A stretch of 64,000 nucleotides of DNA from Siphonodentalium dalli (lineage: Eukaryota; Mollusca; Scaphopoda; Gadilida; Siphonodentaliidae), in the NCBI GenBank assembly GCA_032622095.1, contig CP136066.1:190206816-190270815 (forward strand), read 5' to 3'. Below the pieces are notes generated by a model, which saw only the letters and a program-made list of their open reading frames with translations, was not told where the DNA came from and did no database searches. Numbering within the stretch: the first letter of the stretch is position 1; each line of letters opens with the position of its first letter. Shown in pieces: positions 1-10,671 of this stretch. The translations under genes and the position numbers were made by a program.

Positions 1-710
1 GGTGTGGTGCAGATGCATTTTATATGCTAATTTCCATTCATATTCTGACACCATATCGTTTTCTACTACGAAATGCCTGCAAATCATAATGTGCAAACAT
101 TTCAGTGTATGGACGTACCCTAAGGAAGTCAACTAACATTCAATTGGTCTATATATTGTTATGAAGAAGCGATTGGGTGATCATATTAATGTAATTTAGA
201 CAGGAATCCTTAATATGTACATGTAATTATTAACTAAATTAAGCCAGTGCGAAAGATTGAAAAACAAATTCTGTTTGTTTACATTACAGTTCATTTACTG
301 TATAAAATGTTGCTGCGATGCATGCGTGATCCAGTATTTTCCACAAAAAAAGGGAAATGATGGATTTACAACTGTCAAATTAAATTATAATAGTTAAATA
401 TAACTATATATAAGAGTTGAATTCAAGATGTGCCTGACTCGATTATACGACACTAATTTCATTGAAATAAGACTCACCCATCGTACTGTTTCAGATCTGT
501 CAACTCGATTTCTGCAGCAATGCTCACATCTTTCGTCGTCTCTGTTACAAAACGAACATAAAACACACGCGTTCATGTATAGCCATCTATTATTTCAAGT
601 TTATTATATGGGAGAAAATATATTCGGGGTGCAGATTGATGCCAATTGAAAATAAATTATAGTACTATACTTTCTAGAATTAGAATAGAACAAAACTCGT
701 ACTCTGTTTC
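1..710. other. No recognisable gene or element
   Basis: This AT-rich stretch has only short open frames with no family resemblance. I see no clear splice-bounded exon, tandem repeat or inverted repeat in it. It may be intron or downstream region of the minus-strand sphingosine-kinase-like gene whose visible exons lie at 3.1-10 kb. Confidence 0.4.
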
Positions 711-715
711 GTTGG

Positions 716-1254
716 ATATTCGGGAATTCGAGTATGAAAACCGTTATAGATCATGCCATGAATCTCTACTCTAGCTAACACCCATATAGATCATATTCCA
801 CCGGCACACAACCTTAGAACTTGTTGATTTTCTGACCCTGTCTGACAGGGAACTTTATAACATTGCACAAACAAGGCAGGGAATATATTTCTTATTTGAC
901 ACTTGTTGCTCAATAATCTACTTCACATTAGGTAGTGGTACCAACTCGACATTGCATACGTTCTCAATTACCCGAGAGAAATTCCATATTTGTAAGCGAC
1001 GCAAAGCAAAATCGCACACAACGTCACTTAAATCGTGCAATTTCGAGTTAGGACCTAATTCACCTACATGCAGTGAGTACATTATTAAGGCACAGGTAAT
1101 AACTGAGAAATATATTGTCCGCGCTGTTTTTTCAAGATACACTTCCCTGTCACAACAAAAGTTCCTTGCCATCCTAGGGTTTGTACTGGTGGAATATGGT
1201 ATCTACGGGATAGAGTAGAGATTCGTGGCATAATCTAGATATTCGGGAATTCGA
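716..1254. repeat. Dispersed repeat with nested inverted and direct ends
   Basis: An 18-bp motif (gatattcgggaattcgag) occurs in direct orientation at 716-733 and 1237-1254. Just inside, about 740-800 and 1183-1236 are imperfect inverted copies sharing the word agagtagagatt. A further copy of this inner end lies at 5689-5752. The layout suggests a small non-autonomous DNA element of roughly 0.5 kb whose flanks may be a target duplication. No transposase is present, and the minus-strand 84-codon frame inside is not recognised. Confidence 0.45.
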
Positions 1255-1302
1255 GCTGAATCGAGCATGAAACAGTGTGTGAACTCGCCGGCTCCATTCG
1301 TT

Positions 1303-1617
1303 ATGGAATCCTATTAGGGCCACTTCCTAATGGCGCTTTCGGCGCGCGCCGAAAGCGACAAAAAGTGCGCCATTAGTAACGCGCCGAAAGCGCCGAAACA
1401 TACCCTAATGGCGCACTTTTTGTCGCTTCCGGCGCGCGCCATTATGGAGTGGACCTAATAGTATGCCTAATGGCTCTTTCGGCGCGCGTCGAAAGCGACA
1501 AAAAGTGCGCCATTAGTAACGCGCCGAAACATGCGCTAATATCGCACATTTTGTCGCTTTCGGCGCGCGCCGAAAGCGACAAAAAGTGCGCCGAAAGTGG
1601 CCCTAATAGGATTCCAT
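1303..1617. mobile_element. GC-rich foldback element (MITE-like)
   Basis: The 20-bp ends atggaatcctattagggcca are perfect inverted repeats at 1303-1322 and 1598-1617. They are followed by ATTCGT on each side (1296-1301 and 1618-1623), a likely 6-bp target duplication. The interior is GC-rich in AT-rich surroundings and is built from repeated self-complementary words such as ggcgcgcgcc and gcgctttcggc, separated by acaaaaagtgcgcc units. It has no coding capacity. The DNA would form several nested hairpins. Confidence 0.7.
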
Positions 1618-1623
1618 ATTCGT

Positions 1624-2045
1624 AATTTGTTCTCCAATCAGCAGCCGATGCTGGTGAATCTAAAACTAAAGTTAGCATCTATCGGTCAATCAGAATGCGC
1701 GTTTCAGCAACAAATATTAAACTTGGATTACAATAGAAAATAAATCAAGAATAGATACACTTAAACCATTTATTCATTACCGCACGATCTAGACCAGGCG
1801 CCATCAAATGCCAGGACTGAGTCAGTCGGAGAGGGAATTTACGGAACATTTATTTTCTGGTAGGCTGATAACACACTCTTCACTATCGGTTGGTCGATTG
1901 GCGTACGTGTACGCGATTTCCAATTTCACCAAATATTCCGAAGGTAACCACTCCGAAATTTAAAAGAGGACATGATCAAGATCTCAAAAAAGAACAAGGA
2001 TAACACAGTAAATGTTGTTGGCCATACACTTGTCAATTACCCCTG
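1624..2045. other. No recognisable feature
   Basis: I see no exon, inverted repeat or tandem repeat here. It is probably intronic or intergenic sequence. Confidence 0.35.
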
Positions 2046-2945
2046 AGTAAGTGGTCCTGTTAATTTGGTATGATGTTGGAGGCCCCCCCCCCCCCAATGG
2101 TGGGTCCTGTTGAATTCCTATGATGCTGATACTCCAAACTCTAGCTGTTAAGAAAAAGTACCGCCATGCCGTTATATGTGAACAAAAACATTAAAATACA
2201 TGTATATTGTAATGTTATCAGTGTCAGCTGTTGCATAGCAACAATAATCTAACACTGTCGTTTTGCAAACACAAACAGCCATTTAAGAAATATTTTAAAA
2301 TATAAAAGTTTTTGTATGTCTCATACGGACACTGGTTATTTCTCAAATCGCACGGATTAGCCAAAACACTGCCACAATTACAACTTTAGAAAACAACGGC
2401 ACTGTTGCTTAAAGGCCCACTTAATTTTCGAGTCTCCGATTATTTTTTTATAGTGACTTGATATACGGTTTTAATAACAATCTATGCCATAAAATATGAT
2501 AAAAATGCTATAATTCATCACTATATGAAACATCTGTGTCTCAGAAGATGCCCACAGAGGAATAGAAAACTGATGAAGACCCCCCCCCCCCCCCTCTGAC
2601 ATCCAGAATGCAACATAATTTAATCTTTTTCAATGAAAGGGGAAGAACTCTATCGTTAATATATAGAGTTATTCCACCTGCATTGAAAATAATACTGCTT
2701 TTTACTGCAATCTAGATGACAAAACGTTTTGGCAACTAAACAAAAACAACATGTCCACATTTTATTGCACCGGATAAGTTGATAATAAAATGTTTTGGAG
2801 CTTCCTCTTTCAAATGGTATATAATATGGCATATATTTTGTATAAAGTAATCTGGGGGTTCGAAAATTAAGTGGTCCTTTAACAGCATCATAGCAATTCA
2901 GCAGGACCCACCAGCATCATAGAATATTAGCAGGTCCACTTAACC
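2046..2945. mobile_element. Outer inverted-repeat element carrying a nested MITE
   Basis: The ends around 2046-2130 and 2866-2945 are inverted copies sharing the words taagtgg, tggtgggtcctg and atgatgctg, with a C homopolymer at about 2083-2095 in the left arm. A second, tighter inverted pair lies inside (2409-2882). I read this as one foldback element invaded by another. No coding sequence is seen. Confidence 0.5.
2409..2882. mobile_element. TTAA-flanked MITE (piggyBac-type target)
   Basis: Inverted ends of about 19 bp (aggcccacttaattttcga on the left; its near complement on the right) enclose 466 bp. TTAA sits immediately outside both ends at 2409-2412 and 2879-2882. A TTAA duplication is the hallmark of piggyBac-type transposition. 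The interior is non-coding and includes a C homopolymer near 2580. Target type is seen in sequence; family assignment is inferred. Confidence 0.55.
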
Positions 2946-3144
2946 AATGTGTTAATGCGTGACACCTGATCTCAAGTGATGCCTGGCCCATAAATATATA
3001 ATCCGACAATATGCGGCCACAAAGGATGCCAATATAGGAGGATAATTTCGTGATAGACATGGTATTGGAGTGGACATTCATTTTTAGAAATGTAAGGTCT
3101 ATATATGTATATGTCTAAGTGACGACATACATGTATATACTCAC

Positions 3145-3273
3145 CGATAGTGTCGCACTTAATTCCAGCCAATTGGAATAAGTTCTGGACTTGTGTTTCA
3201 GCGATTTGTTTTCCTTGTCCGGATCCACTTGCCGGGTTGACAACAGTGAGTAGCTTTTTCGGTCGCCCAGGAA
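3145..3273 (-). CDS. Sphingosine-kinase-like gene, exon with start of catalytic domain
   Basis: This 129-bp exon reads VPGRPKKLLTVVNPASGSGQ followed by GKQIAETQVQNLFQLAGIKC. RPKKLL.VVNP.SG.G is the nucleotide-binding start of the diacylglycerol-kinase catalytic domain shared by sphingosine and ceramide kinases, which phosphorylate lipid substrates with ATP. The acceptor CAACAG and donor GTGAGT fit exactly and both flanking introns are phase 1, matching the upstream exon at 4083-4259. The next exon, expected to carry TER.(N/G)HA and then GGDG-type motifs, is not visible down to base 1, so the gene probably continues left of the window. Ceramide kinase is the main alternative. Confidence 0.8.
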
Positions 3274-4082
3274 CTGTTGAATGAGACATGTGGGATTACA
3301 GAATTTATTAAAAAAAAATTCATCAATTTCGCCTTTCTTGATTCTTTTTGATTTTTAGTATGTTGTTTGTGATGGGTTAAAATACTTATTCCCACTGAGA
3401 AACTTTGTGTTGCAATTAGTTTGAGGTGAAACCATGAATGGACTGGACTAATTATATACTAGATACACGTACATGGCTCGTTCTAACCCCAACATTATGT
3501 ATGCATGATTTAATAAGAGTTATCTCAACACAAATAGTATGAATGGTCGTGAGGCTGTTATACCCGAACGAAATTGGAAAGATGCCGTTTCGGTCTCAAA
3601 ATGTGCATATTGGTTTGCATAACAACATATGAAAAATCCGCTTTGGGTAAATTCCCAATTCAACATGGCGTCCAAGATGGCTGTCGATATCGGGAAATGA
3701 TAAATGTTGCGACAAGTGCGCCACTTAGCAGCAAATTAGTAATAAATTGAAATATACACAAACAACGCATACTTGTAAATCATGTGTGTTTTCCAGCCAT
3801 TTTTAAATTGTTCGCACAGAAGTAAAATTAACGCTCTTTACTTCTACCATATCAGGACTTGACTAACAAGGGATGCTCTTTTTTGGATCCACTTTAATTA
3901 GTCTGTTTAATTAATTCTGTTGCATAAAGGTCCGTACATGAGTATTTAGCGTATTTATCAACCGATGTTGGTCACTGGAACCGAACCGCAATGTAACACA
4001 GCGAGCATAACTTCGACCTTCAAACCGCCAGGTACCATGACTTCAAGGAAAGAGTCAAATTACCATTTATCTGGTACATTAC
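3274..4082 (-). other. Intron of the sphingosine-kinase-like gene
   Basis: An 809-bp phase-1 intron between two coding exons, with donor GTAATG at 4082 and acceptor AG at 3274-3275. It includes one copy of the dispersed word acgctcttta at about 3831. No other element is clear. Confidence 0.65.
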
Positions 4083-4259
4083 CTCTCAGTACACAGTCCC
4101 TTAATTTCTCATGTAGCTGTTGGCATTCACCCTCAGAACCCTGGCAATTGAATTCTGCAAGCTTCAGTGTTTTCGGTGGTGTACATGTGGCGTATGATAT
4201 CCTGAGCTCAGTATTGTTGAGGCGCTCCGAAGCCAAAATACTTCCTATCTCCACAGCAT
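4083..4259 (-). CDS. Sphingosine-kinase-like gene, N-terminal domain exon
   Basis: This 177-bp exon encodes AVEIGSILASERLNNTELRI, then SYATCTPPKTLKLAEFNCQG and SEGECQQLHEKLRDCVLR. The order of a strand-rich stretch then a helix ending in LR just before RP..LL.VVNP matches the N-terminal regulatory region of sphingosine kinases. The acceptor TTTTAATTTCAG is pyrimidine-rich and the donor AGAG/GTAATG is good. The exon starts and ends in phase 1, so it joins in frame to 3145-3273, giving ..LR-VPGRPKK.. at the junction. An antisense frame of 138 codons over the same place is a shadow. Confidence 0.72.
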
Positions 4260-5780
4260 CTGAAATTAAAACAAAACAAGTGGACGATGTTCACATACTT
4301 GTACCACGTTTATATCACCAATTTGTTTTAATTGTCATTTTTCTGGAAAATGAAATTGGGTATTGTATTTCCAATAGGTGAGTATATCGAGAACTGAGAA
4401 TTGAAGCGCATCGTGAGTCAGAACATATAGGTCACGGAACATGTTTCTATTATATGCAATATAATACTGTGTCTGTCTCGCCTTCTGATTGGCTGAGAGC
4501 TGTATTCCTATATCTCGTAGAGAGCATCCATTCTTGATGGTCGACACCACACCCGGGCACCATATGCATGTAGTCGCAGCAATTGTTTTTAGCACGGTCA
4601 CGGCGTTGCTTTTGTCGTGCAACAACTGATGTTTCGTAACTTCGTGCGTATGAATTCGTAATTTTCGGTACAGGTACGAATTTTTTTTCAGTTTACGAAC
4701 TTAGTTGAATTCAACAAATTGTCAGAATTTAGGGTTTTTACTGATCCGTTCGGTGTATGAATCAAATAATTTTCTGGAGCTTTCCACAACAGGGCTTCCA
4801 TATTTTAGTATGCCGCAGAAAGATTACAAATTCGCGTCGTAATTTTCGTTCGTTTTTTGTATATTTCAAAATGGTAAGCAATTGCATAATCAAAGCAGTA
4901 TAGTCTCGTGCAAATATGTTCACATTGAATCTAAATATTCACAGGTTCATATTAGACTGAAATAAACCAATTGTGAATTTATACCCGTTGTTCCATTGAA
5001 TGGAACATTACCACAATAGGCTTGTATATAACCAATTGATCAAATAGTACCATATTCGACTTATTTCGTTTTGAAATACGATCATATTGAACCTATTTCG
5101 GCCTCCAAATAGGTTCATATTTGGCTTATAATCCAAAAGAACAGGCTGATCAAATATACTTTTATTTTGTGATTGCTCCGCCGGCATATGTTGAAATACA
5201 AGTGTGAGTGAACGCTGTGGGATCTTGGACTCATTTCATTTTGCAAATCAACGTGACTGCAGATCAGGAGTATCCCGAAGTGGAGGCAATGGTGTAGGCT
5301 AATGAATTATTGTTCGATATAATATAATGACTTGGGCATTTACTGATTTATCGTCACTGACCACGCCAGTTTATAGTGCCCCAAAACCTGGGATTTTGTT
5401 TATGTTGTGACAGGATAGTGTTTAACATTGAAAACAGTCCAAGTAATATATTTCTTAGTTAATACCTGTTCCCTAATAATAATTGCACGATTTAAGTGAG
5501 TTCGTGAGCGTTTTTGTTTTGCGTCCTTTACAGTTATGGAATTTCTCCTGGGTAACTAATTCAATGTTTATTGATATATAGCAGCTCACAAAGTCACATC
5601 TCCAACAAAAATATACTCCCTGTATGGTTTGTTTAATGATTTAAATTTCCGTGCCATAACGGATCAGAACATAAAAACGTTCCCGGGTTTTATACTGGTG
5701 GAATGTTATGATCTCTATGGGTGTAGCTAGAGTAGAGATTTATGGCATGATCTAAAACCACTGCAGCTAAAATAAAATGT
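4260..5780 (-). other. Intron sequence with repeat fragments
   Basis: Part of the 5.6-kb first intron of the sphingosine-kinase-like gene. It carries the repeat fragment at 5689-5752 related to 716-1254, and AT-rich sequence with several loosely repeated aaatatgttcacat-like words at 4.9-5.1 kb. No exon is supported. Confidence 0.45.
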
Positions 5781-6077
5781 CGCAGACCCCGATGTCCCCC
5801 GAAACGAGGTGGCAGTCGGAAAGGGGGCATAACTCCGTCAAAAATAGTCGGACCGTGACTATAGTCGAACTTGGCCTGCAACTTCTCAAATGTGAACCAC
5901 GTACCAAATATCAAGAAATTATATTGAATATTGCTGAAATCATACGGACAACGCAAAAACTGTGATTTCTATGCAAAAACAAAATGGGCATAACTCCGTC
6001 AAAAATCATTGGACCATGACCAAAATTGAACTTGGCCTGCGTCTTCTCAGATGAGAACCACTTACTAAATATATATA
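5781..6077 (+). mobile_element. Left part of a bivalve-type ~160-bp-unit repeat element
   Basis: Two units about 160 bp apart start with gggcataactccgtcaaaaa (5827 and 5987) and continue with words for 'cttggcctgc' and 'aaccac(g/t)ta'. The matching right part, ending in repeated ACGG and a terminal hairpin, lies at 9061-9205 beyond the foldback at 6078-9060. The architecture recalls non-autonomous rolling-circle (Helentron-like) or pearl-type elements known from bivalves; that assignment is inferred. Confidence 0.45.
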
Positions 6078-6182
6078 TAAGTTTTTGGGTTGACAGGATG
6101 ATAACTTGAACAATATTCAACATAATTATATGTGACCCGCCATATCAAATCCAGTCGTAAGTCGGGATTTTTTTTACCCTGT

Positions 6183-6251
6183 GCCAATGCATTCTCTTAT
6201 ATATGCGAGTCGACCATAGGTCGCCTCGCATATATAAGAGAATGCATTGGC
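6183..6251. repeat. 69-bp palindrome, family P (copy 1)
   Basis: gccaatgcattctcttatat is the start of a 33-bp arm that reads back as its complement after a 3-base loop (ATA); the arms differ at about one position. It can form a cruciform. Near-identical copies lie at 8884-8952, 55140-55208 and 55343-55411, with diverged copies at 9637-9713, 9731-9797 and 62.5-62.7 kb. Confidence 0.85.
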
Positions 6252-7899
6252 ATAACAATTTTTTATCATTTTTTTAAAATAAATGTTTCTGACAATTTTT
6301 AGGACATAAAATAAAACAAGGTGGACTAACATCACCGAATTCACACTCTGGGGACCTCATTTCCTAAAAATGACCCCATGAACAAATCCGAACCCCAGTC
6401 ACCCAAGGCCCCTCCATACCAAATATAAGCTATATTGGCCTAATGGTTCTTGAGAAAAAAACTGTTTTAAGACTTACTATGGAGGGAAAGAGTTATGGCC
6501 CTGGCTTCCCACCTACATCTATTTGATGTGATGAACTTAATTGAACATATCTGATTGTGAGACACCTAGGGAACATGCACACTGAACTATATAAACACAT
6601 TCCGTCTTTAATATGGAGAAGAAATCAATTGTCGGTAGATGGATGGATGGAAGCCTGACAGATAGAAGACAAATTTAATCCAATATATACCCCCCCCCCA
6701 TTTTCTTTGAATATTAGTTCCAGATTAAAAAAATAATATGAAATGGCCAAGCCTGAATTAAGTATGTCTGACATTTGCAGAATTAGGTCACAAAATGTGG
6801 ATTTAATGACAATATTCTGTAAGGCAGGCTAGCATCACCAAATTCATCCTCAATCTGATTAGGCCCCATTGCCAATAAAACATAGGAACAGATTGAAGTC
6901 CTACAGTTGAAGTTGGTGATACACACCCATTGAGCACCTCAATTATGCATTTTGTCTTTTGCAAATTAGGGGGACTGAACAGGTGGAAAAAAGTGACTAA
7001 ATCAAACTGTCAATTTGATACTTGAGATACTTCCCAGAAGATGAGGCCTAAGCAGAATTAGGTCCCTGGCGGTGTATTTGGTGATGCTAGCATGCTGTGT
7101 GGGGTAGCAACACTAAATTCACCATCTGGGGACCTCACTCTGTAAATGTCAGACACTATTTCCAGACTTGAAGAAATCTAAGCCATTCACAGTATCATTG
7201 GATGTCAGTCATCACCTAACCATGGAAGCACCAGTTTGTTTTTAAATTGCTACAGATATGTTTAGATTAGAATAATACATGTCATCTGGCTAGTTTCTAT
7301 AATTAATGACCTGTATCTTTACATATATATATGCCTCTGTGGGGAGAAGAGGTATTAATTAAATTGAGAGGTGATATGGCTTGGAAGGGATGTTGGTTGA
7401 TGGCAGGGTTGGGTCTGGGCCATGTGGGAGGGGGTGTGTGGGGGAGGGTGGAATGTTTCCATAATTTCATTAAAGAGTAAAGTTTCATAACTCTGCAGAT
7501 GTTATAATGGTGCCACTTTTTTCAAATTTAAAACATGTTTTTAAAAAATTGTCCCAGAAGATGAGGCCTAAGCAGAATAAGGTAATTGAGGGTGTATTTG
7601 ATGATGCTAGCTGCTGTATGGGGTAGCAACACCAAATTCACCATCTGGGGATTTCATTCTGCAAATGTCAGACACACTATGTCCAGGCTTGGAGAAATGA
7701 ACAGTGGACTATTCCTATTTATTCTTGTAGACTCTGGTAGAATAGGTATTTATCTAAATGTCATGTCATGTAATGACAGATGGTAAACTGGTCTGAAGCA
7801 AGCAGTCTTCAGCAAGAGTATCAAGTGTCCACACTATGATAAATTGGCTTTTTCAATAATACAGGCTTCAGTGTTCTCTTAAAAATTAATAGTGCATAG

Positions 7900-8735
7900 C
7901 ATAGAGGTGTGAATTATAAAGGGCCATAACTCTGTTAAAATATATCGGATCAAACCCATATTTTAATTTGATCTGTATATAAGTGTCAAAAATTCATATA
8001 CCAAATTTGGTGTTGATCAGATGAAAAATGTTTGAGTAATCCTGTCTTGGATGAATTCTATATCAAAACAAGAGTGGAAGGGGTTAAATAAACAATACCA
8101 AAATCCACACAGAAGAAGAACATGCTAAGAAAAATCTAGGTAAGAAATATGAGGCTGTGATGTGTCCTAAACAAAAATTAAAGGTCAAAATGCAATTTTG
8201 TTTTGTTTTTAAAGTTATGTCCCTGGCTCTGCCCCTATTTGAACCAGTGACCCCATTTGAACAAATCTGAACCCTAGTCAACCAAGGTCCATCCGTACCA
8301 AATATAAGCTTAATCAGCACAATATCCCTTGAGAAGAAGTCATTTCAAGAATTACTATAAGTTATGGCCCTGGTTTCTCAACTAATCAACCTGGTGAACT
8401 CATTTGAACAAATCTAAATGGGAGTCACTTAGGGAACATCCACACCAAATATGAACCCATTAGGCCTTATAGTTCTGGAAAAAGAATTTGTTCTAAGAAT
8501 TACTATGAAGGATTAGAGTTGTGGCCCTGCTTTTTCAACTAATTGACCTGATGACCTCATTTGAACAAATCTGAATGAGATTCACCTAGGGAACATCGAC
8601 ACCAAATATGAACCTGTTCTGTCTTACGGTTCTGGAGAAGATGATTGTTGACGGACGGACGGACGGACGGACGACGGACGAGGAGTGATGACTATAGCGC
8701 AACCGGAGACTTCGTCTCAGGTGAGCTAAAAACAT
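7900..8735 (+). mobile_element. ~165-bp-unit repeat element with ACGG tail and 3' hairpin
   Basis: At least three units share the words agttatggccctg(g/c), 'gaacaaatctgaa' and 'gggaacat(c)cacaccaaatatgaac', at a spacing of about 165 bp. The right end is a run of GGAC repeats (about 8654-8684) followed by a small hairpin (ggagacttcgtctc) and gtgagctaaaa. A repeat core, an ACGG run and a subterminal hairpin are the layout of common bivalve non-autonomous elements. No protein is encoded. Confidence 0.55.
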
Positions 8736-8883
8736 CCATTACCCTGCAGGGAACCCCACACATATATAGAATCATATAGAAGAGTGTCGTCTGCTCATGT
8801 TTGTCTGGGGCTCTGTATGGGTGAAATTATAAAATTGTTAAAGAATACAAGACAAAATTATTAAAATTGTAAACAATTGTCAG

Positions 8884-8952
8884 GCCAATGCATTCTCTTA
8901 TATATGCGAGGCGACCTATGCTCGACTCGCATATATAAGAGAATGCATTGGC
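8884..8952. repeat. 69-bp palindrome, family P (copy 2)
   Basis: Same sequence as the palindrome at 6183-6251 with 1-2 changes near the centre. It lies in the right arm of the 3-kb foldback. Confidence 0.85.
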
Positions 8953-9060
8953 ACAGGGTAAAAAAATCCCGACTTACTACTGGATTTGATATGGCGGGTC
9001 ACATATAATTATGTTGAATATTGTTCAAGTTATCATCCTGTCAACCCAAAAACTTTTAAA

Positions 9061-9205
9061 ATTATAAGTCAAAATTTTGTTTTGGTCTTACGCTCCTCGC
9101 CAGACCACATATACAGCTCTAGTATGCACCGCCCCCACACACGGACAGACGGACGGACGGACGTAGCTGATTACAATAGTCCTCCGAATATATCGGGGGA
9201 TAATA
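9061..9205 (+). mobile_element. Right end of the interrupted ~160-bp-unit element
   Basis: Contains an ACGG run (about 9140-9162) followed by a short hairpin, tcctccgaatatatcgggg. This is the expected tail of the element whose left units lie at 5781-6077. Confidence 0.4.
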
Positions 9206-9584
9206 AAGTGCAATGTGTGAGACTTTTAAACCGACTTTGAAACCTGATAAAAATGTCTCTTATATACTTCGTGTATATGTTTTCGGTGTGTTTATCGACC
9301 GTTTTAACCCCAGATCGTGACAAAAGCTATATATTATGTTTAGATTGAGGATGCAGACTATGATGCTTAAATATAATTAGGAAGGAGGTATAAGATAGGT
9401 TGACAAATGCACGAAATATCAGGAATAGACTAACACATACATAAAAGCTATTTTCTGTGCCATACCGTGCTGATGGCTGTTTTTGTTTGGGATATATAAT
9501 GCTCGTAGAAAGGTAATTATTTATCGACCTATTTCGATACCGGGAAAAATTCAAAAGCGAATATTATTAGGTGTATTTTGGGCT
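9206..9584. other. No recognisable feature
   Basis: Intronic sequence of the sphingosine-kinase-like gene. Short frames only and no repeat structure that I can support. Confidence 0.35.
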
Positions 9585-9845
9585 TTAACCTTTTCATGAC
9601 GGTAGGGGTGCGCTGTTGCAGCATTAAATATACTGTGCCAGTGCATTCTCTTATATATGCGAGTCTTCCATAGGGAGCCTTGTATATATAAGAGAATGCT
9701 GCCATGCACTGGCTTACAATGTAAATATTGGCCAATGTATACTCATATATGTGGGAGGCTCCCTATGGGAGACTCGCATATAAGCTACTGTACTGGCACA
9801 TGGCTTTCGCAAACTTGCAGGACGCTCCAGTCATGGAAGGGTTAA
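9585..9845. mobile_element. TTAA-flanked MITE with two palindromes
   Basis: TTAA at 9585-9588 and 9842-9845 bounds an element with inverted ends (CC(T/C)TT(T/C)CATGAC). Inside are two diverged family-P palindromes in tandem at 9637-9713 and 9731-9797. The same plan (TTAA, CCCTT end, two palindromes) recurs at 54987-55441, so the family appears to be a piggyBac-type MITE. Confidence 0.65.
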
Positions 9846-9865
9846 ATCTTGACTAATAAACTCAC

Positions 9866-9966
9866 TATCGCCAATAACAAGATGGTCTTCAGTTAACGTC
9901 ACTTCTGTAGCTTTTCCATTGACGATGAGTTGTATTTTATTTGTAGCATGTTGCTCTTCTGCCATT
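9866..9966 (-). CDS. Sphingosine-kinase-like gene, first coding exon
   Basis: ATG at 9965 opens a 33-codon frame, MAEEQHATNKIQLIVNGKAT then EVTLTEDHLVIGD, ending in phase 1 at donor GTGAGT. It joins in frame to the exon at 4083-4259, producing ..LVIGD-N-AVEIGS... The strand pattern (VTLTEDHLVI) fits the N-terminal fold of sphingosine kinases. A possible acceptor (CCCTATCCAG) lies just before the ATG at 9967-9968; another (TTTCCCAG) lies at about 10076, so the exon may extend to 10075 and include 110 nt of leader. That leader carries an out-of-frame open frame overlapping the start. The join is inferred. Confidence 0.62.
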
Positions 9967-10398
9967 CTGGATAGGGAAAATCAGGCTGAATCCTGTACGT
10001 GTTCCGGATTGGAGTCAGTGGACGTTCACACTGTGGTGCAGCCTGTTGTACCGTTGGTGTTGGTAAACCAAATGTCTGGGAAAGTAAATTAAATATGGTC
10101 AGAATTAAAGAGGACTAAATTCGTATTTTATTTTTACAGCAAATTTCTATTAAGAGAAGTTTATTTTTAATTCCGCCACCAAATCTATATACAGATACCC
10201 TATGACATAACAAAATACAAAAATAATTGCAATCCCCACCATGTCTATCAAACGTGAACCGCGAAAATACAACATAAAATGACAAAACAAGTCTGAAAGC
10301 TCATAAGGAGTGGCGCGTACAATAATAGACAAACGCTCTTTAATTTATACCACATTTGTGAAACGGAAACACCAACGCTCTTTAACGTATGTGTCGAT
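9967..10398. other. Leader or upstream region of the kinase gene
   Basis: The first ~110 bases upstream of the ATG may be 5' UTR. Two copies of the word acgctctttaa lie at about 10334 and 10375. No promoter motif is clear. Confidence 0.35.
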
Positions 10399-10671
10399 GT
10401 GCGGGATAACATTACTAAAGTCACTCGCTGTGAACCTCGTTCTGCAAATGACAGGCACGCTATTTCAAGGCTGGTCTGTAATGAACTTAGCATAAAATAC
10501 CAAGTTGGACGACCAGATGCTAATGGCGATTTAACAGAACATCTCATTTGTGGTATCAATGTTAGGAATATTATCTTTGACAACCCGTCTCATGAGAAAA
10601 GTGCTTCAAAACATACCATAGAGACACACATTGAAAAACAAACGGCCGGCGACATCCCAACCCGTCACTGA
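10399..10671 (+). CDS. Unrecognised 90-codon open frame
   Basis: The frame MRDNITKVTRCEPRSANDRH... contains the protein-like stretch YQVGRPDANGDLTEHLICG but matches no family I know. The frame is interrupted upstream by stops, so if coding it is an exon or a relic. The antisense frame of 111 codons over the same DNA is equally unrecognised. Function unknown. Confidence 0.15.
   Translation: MRDNITKVTRCEPRSANDRHAISRLVCNELSIKYQVGRPDANGDLTEHLICGINVRNIIFDNPSHEKSASKHTIETHIEKQTAGDIPTRH

Larger units (their letters stand above)
6078..9060. mobile_element. 3-kb foldback with ~175-bp inverted arms
   Basis: The left arm (6078-6255) and the right arm (8881-9060) are near-perfect inverted copies. Each contains a 69-bp palindrome at its inner side plus the words tgacccgccatatcaaatcc and gggttgacaggatgataact. 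The interior (6256-8880) is non-coding and holds several ~120-bp palindromic repeats (about 6765, 7037 and 7557) and a ~165-bp-unit repeat element at 7900-8730. The outer arm parts resemble the surrounding ~160-bp-unit element, so the structure may have arisen partly by inverted duplication. Confidence 0.6.

Noticed and set aside
3965-4381. 138-codon plus-strand frame
   Set aside because: It is antisense to a well-supported spliced exon of the kinase gene.
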